Assembly: GCA_016182425.1 (NCBI GenBank)
Contig: JACPGP010000008.1
Coordinates: 1 to 10,111, forward strand
Length of the DNA stretch: 10,111 bases
Direction of reading: 5' to 3'
Source of the DNA: Candidatus Levyibacteriota bacterium
GTDB taxonomy: Bacteria > Patescibacteria > Microgenomatia > Levybacterales > UBA12049
The notes below the pieces were generated by a model. It was given only the letters and a program-made list of their open reading frames with translations. It did no database searches and was not told where the DNA came from. Below are positions 1-6,246 of the stretch, piece by piece. Position numbers and translations under genes: made by a program. Every line of letters starts with the position of its first letter. Within the stretch, counting starts at the first letter, position 1.

Positions 1-56
1 TCGCCAATTTTTCCCTCGTAGGACGCCACTTTTATGTAATTAGTTTTTGTTTGCAT
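1..56 (-). CDS. argG: N-terminal end of a probable argininosuccinate synthase (partial, runs off the window)
   Basis: The ATG at 56-54 opens a frame that stays open to the window edge and gives 18 residues, MQTKTNYIKVASYEGKIG. A strong Shine-Dalgarno lies 5 nt upstream, so a gene start here is well supported. The identity is tentative: I recall a VASYEGK.GE-like stretch before the SGGLDTS ATP-binding loop in some argininosuccinate synthases, and argG is the expected partner of argH. The diagnostic loop lies outside the window. ArgG joins citrulline and aspartate using ATP, giving the argininosuccinate that ArgH cleaves. The start lies inside the 3' end of argH, with a 17-nt overlap in another frame, which suggests one mRNA and translational coupling. 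Gene start about 0.85 likely; argG identity about 0.6. Confidence 0.6.
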   Translation of the reverse strand, partial: MQTKTNYIKVASYEGKIG

Positions 57-1227
57 TTTTTACCTCCCGGTATGCGTCCCTAAAAGGAATCCCCTTTTTA
101 ACAAGCGAGAATGCCTTATCTACTGCAAAGAGTTCGCTACCCATTGCCTTTCGAAGTACATCTTTATTTGGCGCAATATTTTGCAGGAGAATATTTGCAA
201 CCCCTACACTCTCAAGGACTATTTCAAGGCTTTCAATAAGAGGTTTTTTTGTATCTTGCATGTCCCTGTTGTACCCAGAAATTAGGTTGCTTGATACAGA
301 AATAACCTGTGTGTAGTTTCCTAAGATAAGGTGCACTTTGCTTCGCAAAAGCTCGGCTACATCAAGATTTTTCTTTTGTGGCATAAGACTACTACCTGTA
401 GTTACTTTATCTGAAACTTCGAAGAAATCAAATTCAGAAGTTGTAAAAAGCAATACATCCGAGGCAAATTTGTTAAGAGTTAGGAGTATTTGTATTAACG
501 CTCCTATTATTAAAGCGTCAATTTTTCCACGGGAATTTTGACAATACAGCGGGTTTTTTTGTACTTTTGCAAAACCCAACAGTTTTGCCGTATACGCCCG
601 ATCAAGTGGCAGTGTTGTGCCATATCCAGCAGCCGAGCCAAGAGGTGATTGATCGTTTAAAACATGTGCCGTTTGTAAAACTGTTAGGTCGTCTTGCAAA
701 GACTCTATAAAACTCTCCGCCCACAGAGAAACTGTTGAGGGCATGGCCTTTTGCATGTGTGTGTATCCTGGCATTGGTATGTCCCCATATTTTTTACCAA
801 AGGCCTTAAAGGTTTTAATAAGAGTGTGTATATTTTTTTGAATAGTAATAAGCATATCTTTGCTATAAAGCCGGATGGCTGTTAAAACCTGGTCGTTCCT
901 TGAACGTCCTGTGTGGATTTTTTTACCAACTTCTCCATAGTTTTCGGTTAGGTAATTTTCAATTTTTGTGTGCATATCTTCGTCTCCCATCTCTAATAAA
1001 AATTTTCCGCTTTGGATAAGCTTTTGAATTTCAAATAAGCCCTTTTTAGCTTCATAAAATTCCTTTTTTGATAAAATACCAATCTTTTTAAGCATTTGAG
1101 CATGAGCGAGTGTTCCTAAGACATCAAATATAATAAGTTTCTGATCCAATGCCAGATCTCCTTTTGTTTCAAAGGCTTCAACTGTTGGATTTAATTTCCC
1201 ATTATTTTTTTGCCAAAGTTTTTTCAT
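40..1227 (-). CDS. argH: Argininosuccinate lyase (short form)
   Basis: Last step of arginine biosynthesis: argininosuccinate is split into arginine and fumarate in the cytoplasm by a homotetramer. The fumarase/aspartase-superfamily blocks are present in order: HTGRSRND (residues 105-112), GYTHMQKAMPS (154-164, His157 matching the catalytic histidine region), NDQSPLGSAAGYG (191-203), and the signature loop GSSLMPQKKN (278-287) with the catalytic serine. The residue after this loop is Leu where Pro is usual. The protein is 395 residues; most bacterial ArgH are about 455-470. It stops just after GIPFRDAYREV, so the usual C-terminal segment of roughly 55-60 residues is missing while all active-site blocks remain. 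I chose the ATG at 1227-1225 (MKKLWQKN, the normal family start). An in-frame ATG at 1242 lies inside the terminator hairpin and would add only MGGFY. Expression is probably controlled by the T-box leader upstream. Confidence 0.95.
   Translation of the reverse strand: MKKLWQKNNGKLNPTVEAFETKGDLALDQKLIIFDVLGTLAHAQMLKKIGILSKKEFYEAKKGLFEIQKLIQSGKFLLEMGDEDMHTKIENYLTENYGEVGKKIHTGRSRNDQVLTAIRLYSKDMLITIQKNIHTLIKTFKAFGKKYGDIPMPGYTHMQKAMPSTVSLWAESFIESLQDDLTVLQTAHVLNDQSPLGSAAGYGTTLPLDRAYTAKLLGFAKVQKNPLYCQNSRGKIDALIIGALIQILLTLNKFASDVLLFTTSEFDFFEVSDKVTTGSSLMPQKKNLDVAELLRSKVHLILGNYTQVISVSSNLISGYNRDMQDTKKPLIESLEIVLESVGVANILLQNIAPNKDVLRKAMGSELFAVDKAFSLVKKGIPFRDAYREVKNANKN
62..68 (-). promoter_or_regulatory. 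Shine-Dalgarno site of the putative argG
   Basis: The minus strand reads GGGAGGT, 5 nt before the ATG at 56-54. It lies within the last codons of argH, so a ribosome finishing argH passes it. It is the best Shine-Dalgarno in the window and fixes the start of the downstream partial gene. Confidence 0.8.
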
Positions 1228-1229
1228 AT

Positions 1230-1277
1230 AAAAACCGCCCATGTAAATCTCGATTAAATCGAAACTTACAAGGACGG
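1230..1277 (-). terminator. Intrinsic terminator of the argH T-box
   Basis: Minus strand: CCGTCC (1277-1272) pairs with GGGCGG (1240-1235). Inside this, after one mismatch, a 13-bp stem with two G-U pairs runs to the TTA loop, and five U residues (1234-1230) follow. The U-tract ends two nucleotides before the argH ATG at 1227, so the terminator's 3' arm occupies the place of the ribosome binding site. The hairpin could therefore also mask initiation. It excludes the antiterminator at 1268-1300. Confidence 0.85.
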
Positions 1278-1351
1278 TCGTTGCCGTGGTGCCACCTTGT
1301 TTCTTAACTGTATAAGCCCTGACAGTTAACTCAATTTTTGCTTCCTACTTT

Positions 1352-1421
1352 TCCTTCGACTTCGCCGTAGGATTTCTTCGGAAACTTGCTCCGGAGCTCT
1401 AGGACTTCGATAAACTCAGCC
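1352..1421. repeat. Dispersed-repeat-like 'CGAAGTC' sequence inside the T-box leader
   Basis: Read on the minus strand, the left part TCCTACGGCGAAGTCGAAGG and the right part CTGAGTTTATCGAAGTCC resemble the 'CTGAGC..GTCGAAG' small repeats that I recall from many unrelated bacterial genomes. CGAAG occurs four times in about 70 nt. A 10-bp palindrome GCTCCGGAGC lies at 1388-1397, and TCCTAC (1343-1348) pairs with GTAGGA (1367-1372). The stretch occupies the position where stem I and its specifier loop should be. Only this copy is in the window, so repeat status is an inference; it may simply be a divergent stem I. Confidence 0.4.
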
Positions 1422-1443
1422 TTTCTCCATCAACGCCAAAGAC

Positions 1444-1473
1444 ATTATAACAAAAGCGTTTTTCTTTTGTCAA
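1444..1473 (-). promoter_or_regulatory. Sigma-70-type promoter of the argH operon
   Basis: A perfect TTGACA (-35, 1473-1468) and a perfect TATAAT (-10, 1449-1444) are separated by 18 nt. The predicted transcript starts near the G at 1437, at the 5' end of the T-box leader. The -35 hexamer lies only 9 nt from the -10-like element of the divergent plus-strand gene, so the two promoters probably interfere. Confidence 0.9.
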
Positions 1474-1482
1474 TAGAGCATG

Positions 1483-1488
1483 TATACT
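1483..1488 (+). promoter_or_regulatory. -10 element predicting a leaderless transcript for the deacetylase gene
   Basis: TATACT lies 7 nt before the ATG at 1496, so transcription would begin at or next to the start codon. The -35 is poor (TTTTCT at 1460-1465, 17-nt spacer). There is no Shine-Dalgarno before the ATG. Confidence 0.45.
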
Positions 1489-1495
1489 CGATATT

Positions 1496-2350
1496 ATGAA
1501 GAAAAAAATGCATAAGAAAAAGACAAGTAATATTATTTTCGCACTTCTTTTTGTTGCCATAGCAATAGCTGCAGTTCTCTATCAAGAAAAGCCAAAACAA
1601 CCTGTTCCAATTTCTCCTATTTTTACCCCAACACCCGTTCCTCCAACACTTACACCAACTCCAACACCAGTGCCATTGGTAGGTTATTGTCTAAAAGTTC
1701 CAGTGATTATGTACCACCATATCCAACCAATGAATGAGGCAAGACCAAAAAACCAAGGAGGACTTTCCGTTGACCCAGGAGTATTTGATCAACAAATGGC
1801 GCATCTTGCGTCCTCTGGCTATACCACACTTTTTGCCAACGAGCTTGTTAGTGCATTGAAAAACAAGACTGCATTACCGGCAAAAAGTATTGTTGTGACA
1901 TTTGATGATGGGTATCGGGATAATCACACCCACGCATTGCCTATTATTCGAAAGTATAGTATAAAAGCAAATCTTATGCTCACTACCGGTCTTTTAGAAG
2001 GCGCAGATTACTTAACATGGGATCAAGTAAATGATATGAAAAACAGCGGATTATATTACTTTGTTGATCACACCTGGTCTCATTTTAACGTTGGAGCAGG
2101 TGCAGAGGAGAAAATACGCTACGAAATAGAAACTGCAAAAAGGCAAATACAAGATCGGCTTGGGCAGCAAGTTGATATTTTCGCCTACCCCTATGGCGTA
2201 GGAGGTTCAGTTGCCCGAAAAGTACTGCAAGAAAATGGATTTAGTGGTGCTTTTAGCACCATTCCTGGTTTTTACCAGTGCGACTCCTTTATTTTTGCCC
2301 TGCATAGAACCCGCATTGGCAACTCCTCTCTTTCTGCATATGGTTTGTAA
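1496..2350 (+). CDS. Membrane-anchored polysaccharide deacetylase (NodB / carbohydrate esterase 4 family)
   Basis: Metal-dependent removal of N- or O-acetyl groups from an extracellular glycan, most likely peptidoglycan or a surface polysaccharide; the substrate cannot be told from sequence. Layout: a lysine-rich N-terminus and one hydrophobic segment (about residues 13-29), acting as an uncleaved anchor or signal peptide; a Pro/Thr-rich spacer (about 39-60); then the NodB domain (about 68-275). Motif 1 is TFDDGYRD (135-142), with Asp137 as probable base and Asp138 as metal ligand. Motif 2 is HTWSH (192-196), with both metal-binding histidines. Motif 3 is FAYPYG (229-234). LHR near 269-271 matches the last conserved block. 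At 284 residues the catalytic domain looks complete. The start is the first ATG, directly behind a -10-like element; ATG at 1508 is an alternative with no better ribosome binding site. The next gene encodes a large surface protein, which fits a shared cell-envelope role. Confidence 0.9.
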   Translation: MKKKMHKKKTSNIIFALLFVAIAIAAVLYQEKPKQPVPISPIFTPTPVPPTLTPTPTPVPLVGYCLKVPVIMYHHIQPMNEARPKNQGGLSVDPGVFDQQMAHLASSGYTTLFANELVSALKNKTALPAKSIVVTFDDGYRDNHTHALPIIRKYSIKANLMLTTGLLEGADYLTWDQVNDMKNSGLYYFVDHTWSHFNVGAGAEEKIRYEIETAKRQIQDRLGQQVDIFAYPYGVGGSVARKVLQENGFSGAFSTIPGFYQCDSFIFALHRTRIGNSSLSAYGL

Positions 2351-2352
2351 TG

Positions 2353-2381
2353 TTGACAATAATTTTGATAAGGTATATAAG
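2353..2381 (+). promoter_or_regulatory. Promoter of the large beta-helix protein gene
   Basis: TTGACA (2353-2358) and TATAAG (2376-2381) have a 17-nt spacer, starting 2 nt after the deacetylase stop codon. An overlapping TATATA (2374-2379) would give a 15-nt spacer. The transcript should begin near 2388 and leave about 15 nt before the ATG at 2403, with no Shine-Dalgarno in it. The surface protein can therefore be expressed independently of the deacetylase. Confidence 0.7.
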
Positions 2382-2402
2382 AAGGTTAAATCCTGATATT
2401 TA

Positions 2403-5400
2403 ATGTTTAACAAACGCAAAATTTTTGGGAGGATTCTGGGAGGCTTTTTAAGCCTTTTATTAGTAATCCAACCTCTTACTCCCTTCCTCATTTTTGCTCA
2501 AGAAGCGCCTTCATCTACTCCTGAATCTTCCCCATCTGCCACCACAACTCCAGAAAATAGTGGAATCTATACTATCCAAACACTGCAGCTTGGAACAACA
2601 TATAAGTTCCCTTTAAATGAAAAGGTGAGTTTAACTTTTACTAAACTTCCCCAAAATTCTGGCACTGTGACTATTAAAGAAATTAAATTAACTTCGGAGC
2701 AAATAAAGGAAACTGGTGCTTTATCTGACACAGCCTATGAGATCACTTCCACCATGGAAGATGGCACTTTTGAATATACCCTAACTCTTCCCACACCAAG
2801 AACAGAAAATGTAGAGGTGAAATATTCTGAGGATGGAGAAAACTTTGCTCACCTTTCAGGTGGGGTCAGCGCCCAAACAGACACTCTCACCATCACCAAT
2901 CTTACCCACTTTACCATATTTGTAGTTACTGGAACAATTGCCAATGATAACTCGATTACACCTTTTGATGAAAGCAACGCTGATGTGGTTATTAACGAGT
3001 TTGTATTTGATGACACAACTGAATGGGTCGAATTTTACAACAGGACAAGTTCTGAAATTAGTCTAGATGGGTGGAAAGTTTGCGAGAAAACTGCTTCAGG
3101 CAATGAAAATTGCTACACATTATCTGAGTCGAAAATTTTGCCTTCTGGACTGGTGGTACATGAGTTGACCAATAAGCTCAATAACAACGGTGATACCATT
3201 ACTCTTAAAAATTCCCAAGACGAAATTATAGACCAGGTTGCCTATAAAGATGAGGAAGAGGGGGTAATTGTTGATGCACAGGATGTAGGTGAGGTAGATG
3301 ATGAAGAGTCTATTGGCAGATCTGAAGATGGCGGATCAAATTGGGAAAGATTTACTGATCCAACCAAAGGATATAATAATTCAGGTGATCCAACTTTTAT
3401 CACAGTTGGTGAAGATTTTCCCTATGATGGAATTCAAAATGCCATTGATAACTTAGAAGAAGGTGGAACAATTAATGTTTTGGCAGGAAGTTATGATGAG
3501 GCTGATATTATAGTTGAGACTGAGAATGTCACAATCCAGGGCCCGGGGATTGGATCGGGCGTATCAACAAGAGCGATAATTGATGGTAGTTGTGGGGATT
3601 CCTCACCCCCTGCCATGTTTCACCTGCATGCAGATGGAATAACGTTGAAAGGATTTGAGATAGATGCTTCAAATTGCGAGCACGGCGTTCACATTGGCGG
3701 ATTCTCAGAAGAGTTTCAAGTTGCAGGAATAACTGTTACTCAAAATGTTATCTACAGTGCTAATTATGGCATCACAATTTCGCTTGCCTCATCCTACGAT
3801 AGCGAGCGCCCCAATATCGTCTCGGAAAATGATATTTCTCAAAATGACACAGGGGTTTATCTTTTAAGCGCCTCCAATAATATCATTCGCGATAACAACA
3901 TTCATGAGAATAATACGTACGGGATTAGGCTGGATGATGAAGGTTTTGGACCATCAAACAATAATCAGATTCTCCAAAATACCATTAAAGAACATGTCAA
4001 TGATGCTGGAATTTATTCAGGAGGAAACCCTATTTCCAATCTAACAATCACTGGCAACGAAATTTCTAACAACTACACGGGCATTTATCTTGAACAAATA
4101 ACAAACTCCTTAACTATTTCTGACAATCAGATTACCAATCACAGCTCGTATGGACTTTACCTTGATATTATCTCTAATGCTCAAGTTATTATTGGCGGAA
4201 ATGGCGAAGATGGAAACACCATCACGGGTAATGGTAATGATGACGAAGGGAATGGGATTTATCTGGGATCTATTGAAAATGACAGTTCTTTATCTTTGAT
4301 AGGTAACACAATTTCTGATAATGGCAGTTCTGATAATAGTAGCGGGATTTATGTTAACGATCTATCGGATAGTCAGGATTCATTAACAATACAAGGCAAT
4401 ACAATTTCGGGAAATTTTGGTCAAGGAATCTATCTTAACAGGGTAGATCAAAGTACACTTTCTGTTTATAACAACACTATTTCAGGTAATTTTTATGAGG
4501 GACTTTTAGTTTCTAATAACGATTCTTCAACAACCACCATAAGCTTAAATACCATCTCACAAAATGGTGTCGAAGAAGGCTATTCCGGAATCTTTATTAG
4601 AACTATTCGTGCTACCGAGGGGTCAAGTACTGTAACTGTTTTAAGCAATACCATTTCTCAAAACGGCAATTTTGGCATTGATGTTTCTCGAGTGGAATCC
4701 TCAACTTTGACCATTGGCCCTGATAATACAATCTCTGGTAATGCTAACGCAGGAATAAACCTGAAAAGCCGTGTGTCTGGTGCGGTAATTACCCAAAATA
4801 CTATTACCCAAAATGGCGGCGGTACAACCGGTATCGTGGTAAGAAATGCTTTGGGGAACCAGGCTCACCTTAACAATATCTCAGGAAACGGGGTGGGGAT
4901 TGAGAATCAGGATGATGAAAACGCCTTTAATGCCATTGAAAATTGGTGGGGATCGACTTTGGGTCCAGAAGGTGATGGGGCAGACACAATCAGTGGCAAT
5001 GTGCTTTTTGAGCCCTGGTGTTTTGATGATGATTGTGAACATGTTTTCTTTGAACCACCAGAAGACTCTTTACTGGAAGACGTTTCTTACGGACTTCCGC
5101 CAGGAGCAACACTTTCGAATACTCAATCCCTAACCTTCTTCACAGAAGAGATTTACACCATTGCCCATGCTGGTGGATCAAGTAAGGTAACTATTCCAGA
5201 TGGTGTAGTTATTCAAAGATCAGATGGAGTGGCTTTTAACGCTAATGAGTTGATATCCCAAGATGTAACCATCAGTTCTCTGGCAGGTTTGGGTACAGGA
5301 TTAGTGGCTGATGGAGCACTGCAGTGGGGACTGCCAAATATTGAGCTTAAATTTACCGAGCCGATCTCTTTAAACATTTTTGTTGGGGCCTCTTTTAATG

Positions 5401-6176
5401 GACAAACTCTTAATGTTGTCCGTTCAACCTCTGGAGCAGGCGGCTGGACATCTACCGGGATTGTTGCTCCAGGGACCTGTGTGGTAGCAAATGGTTTGTG
5501 TACTTTCCAGGCAACACTAGCCTCTTACTTTGCCACAAACCGTACGGTTTCTACCCCCACCACCTCAACAAGTTCAAGCGGCGGAGGTGGTGGTGGCGGC
5601 GGAGATGGGAAAAGTGATGGTGCAGCAACTTCACCTATTTGTAGCGATGCCAAACCAGGCGGTGCGCCATTGCTTCTTTTGGCAATTCCCGGATTTAACA
5701 GTGTAACCTTGGTCTGGAGTGAGGCAAATGCCCCGGTTAGTTATTACCTGACAACATACGGTCTTTCAAGCGGAGCTCAAACATATGGTAATCCTAATGT
5801 TGGAGGAAATGGAGCAACAACATATACAGTAAGTAATCTTTCTGGAGGAACAACGTATTACTTTAAGGTTCGGGCAGGTAATGGTTGTACTCCAGGAGAT
5901 TATTCAAATGAGCTTTCGGCAACACCGTTTGGCGAACAAGTTAGCGGCCAAGCCGCAGGATTTGCAGAAGGAGTTTTAGGAACAACAACTGATAGTAGTG
6001 ATACGGAGACCGGTAAGCAGGGTCAGGTTCAAGGTGAAAAAACAGAATCTATCCAACCCTCTGTCACAATTCAACCACAACAAACTATCCAATCACCAAT
6101 AAATATTAAAACCATAGTAATTGTGGTAATAGCATTACTTTTGGGTTTCGGAGTCTTCAAACTGTTAAAAATATGA
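2403..6176 (+). CDS. Giant exported surface protein: lamin-tail, right-handed beta-helix, FN3, C-terminal anchor
   Basis: A 1257-residue protein, probably displayed on the cell surface. A signal peptide (residues 1-33) has positive residues, a hydrophobic core and FAQ|EA as likely cleavage site. A Ser/Thr/Pro stretch (36-52) follows, then a beta-rich module ending LTHFTIFVV (about 55-175). A lamin-tail-type domain spans about 192-285 (ADVVINEF, EWVEFYN, GDTITLKN). A right-handed parallel beta-helix spans about 335-855: it opens with a periplasmic-copper-binding/NosD-like stretch (YDGIQNAI, GTINVLAGSY) and runs through many NTISGN-type turns to ENWWGS (846-851). A second beta module ends ASYFATN (about 880-1050). 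Eight glycines (1060-1067), an FN3 domain (about 1087-1174), the motif GFAEGVLG (1186-1193), a Gln/Thr-rich spacer and one hydrophobic segment (about 1237-1255) complete it. Such helices occur in adhesins and glycan-active enzymes. No catalytic site is recognisable, so adhesion or structure is more likely than catalysis, but this is inference. Confidence 0.85.
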   Translation: MFNKRKIFGRILGGFLSLLLVIQPLTPFLIFAQEAPSSTPESSPSATTTPENSGIYTIQTLQLGTTYKFPLNEKVSLTFTKLPQNSGTVTIKEIKLTSEQIKETGALSDTAYEITSTMEDGTFEYTLTLPTPRTENVEVKYSEDGENFAHLSGGVSAQTDTLTITNLTHFTIFVVTGTIANDNSITPFDESNADVVINEFVFDDTTEWVEFYNRTSSEISLDGWKVCEKTASGNENCYTLSESKILPSGLVVHELTNKLNNNGDTITLKNSQDEIIDQVAYKDEEEGVIVDAQDVGEVDDEESIGRSEDGGSNWERFTDPTKGYNNSGDPTFITVGEDFPYDGIQNAIDNLEEGGTINVLAGSYDEADIIVETENVTIQGPGIGSGVSTRAIIDGSCGDSSPPAMFHLHADGITLKGFEIDASNCEHGVHIGGFSEEFQVAGITVTQNVIYSANYGITISLASSYDSERPNIVSENDISQNDTGVYLLSASNNIIRDNNIHENNTYGIRLDDEGFGPSNNNQILQNTIKEHVNDAGIYSGGNPISNLTITGNEISNNYTGIYLEQITNSLTISDNQITNHSSYGLYLDIISNAQVIIGGNGEDGNTITGNGNDDEGNGIYLGSIENDSSLSLIGNTISDNGSSDNSSGIYVNDLSDSQDSLTIQGNTISGNFGQGIYLNRVDQSTLSVYNNTISGNFYEGLLVSNNDSSTTTISLNTISQNGVEEGYSGIFIRTIRATEGSSTVTVLSNTISQNGNFGIDVSRVESSTLTIGPDNTISGNANAGINLKSRVSGAVITQNTITQNGGGTTGIVVRNALGNQAHLNNISGNGVGIENQDDENAFNAIENWWGSTLGPEGDGADTISGNVLFEPWCFDDDCEHVFFEPPEDSLLEDVSYGLPPGATLSNTQSLTFFTEEIYTIAHAGGSSKVTIPDGVVIQRSDGVAFNANELISQDVTISSLAGLGTGLVADGALQWGLPNIELKFTEPISLNIFVGASFNGQTLNVVRSTSGAGGWTSTGIVAPGTCVVANGLCTFQATLASYFATNRTVSTPTTSTSSSGGGGGGGGDGKSDGAATSPICSDAKPGGAPLLLLAIPGFNSVTLVWSEANAPVSYYLTTYGLSSGAQTYGNPNVGGNGATTYTVSNLSGGTTYYFKVRAGNGCTPGDYSNELSATPFGEQVSGQAAGFAEGVLGTTTDSSDTETGKQGQVQGEKTESIQPSVTIQPQQTIQSPINIKTIVIVVIALLLGFGVFKLLKI
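3405..4955 (+). repeat. Degenerate beta-helix repeats within the surface protein gene
   Basis: The coding region repeats units of about 20-35 residues built around N.IS.N and YGIYL-like strands (NTISGN, NEISNNYTGIYL, NTISQNG), matching PbH1-type coils of a parallel beta-helix. DNA copies have diverged, so this is ancient protein-level repetition rather than a tandem DNA repeat. Boundaries are approximate. Confidence 0.75.
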
Positions 6177-6210
6177 TCTAGTTTGTCGGCATTTATCCCC
6201 TTTTGTTCTC

Positions 6211-6240
6211 TTGTATCTTCGTGTATTTTTTGCATATCAT
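6211..6240 (+). promoter_or_regulatory. Putative promoter giving a leaderless polymerase mRNA
   Basis: TTGTAT (6211-6216) and TATCAT (6235-6240) have an 18-nt spacer, and the -10 element ends 6 nt before the ATG at 6247. The AAAGG at 6241-6245 is too close to the ATG to act as a normal Shine-Dalgarno. No SOS-type operator was recognised here. The rest of the 70-nt gap after the surface protein gene shows no terminator hairpin. Confidence 0.45.
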
Positions 6241-6246
6241 AAAGGT

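Larger units (their letters stand above)
1228..1437 (-). promoter_or_regulatory. T-box riboswitch leader of argH
   Basis: The roughly 210-nt leader between a consensus promoter and argH carries the T-box switch. A stem-III-like hairpin pairs TTAACTGT (1304-1311) with ACAGTTAA (1322-1329). Next, the antiterminator (1268-1300) pairs ACAAGG and ACGG with CCGT and CCTTGT around a 7-nt bulge UGGCACC, inside the conserved block AAGGTGGCACCACGG (1284-1298). UGGC can pair with the 3' end of an uncharged tRNA whose discriminator base is G. The antiterminator's CCGTCC strand is shared with the terminator. In known T-boxes uncharged tRNA stabilises the antiterminator and lets transcription continue, so starvation for arginine is the natural signal here. 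I could not assign the specifier codon, and no canonical AGAGA or GGUG distal-loop motifs are visible in the stem I region. The T-box domain is firm; arginine specificity is inferred from the gene. Confidence 0.85.

Noticed and set aside
1240..1242. ATG at 1242 as the argH start
   Set aside because: It lies in the stem of the T-box terminator and would add only MGGFY before the normal MKKLW start.
2207..2491. Minus-strand open frame of 94 codons across the deacetylase/surface-protein junction
   Set aside because: It covers the deacetylase end, the plus-strand promoter and the signal peptide region. No domain or start signal is visible.
5574..5603. Short G-rich tandem stretch as a possible microsatellite or phase-variable tract
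   Set aside because: It encodes eight glycines using mixed codons (GGC, GGA, GGT), so it is a linker in the surface protein and not a uniform repeat prone to slippage.
6211..6246. TTG at 6211 as the start of the polymerase gene
   Set aside because: The added 12 residues are not family-like, the TTG has no Shine-Dalgarno and it coincides with the predicted -35 element. ATG 6247 gives the normal family start.
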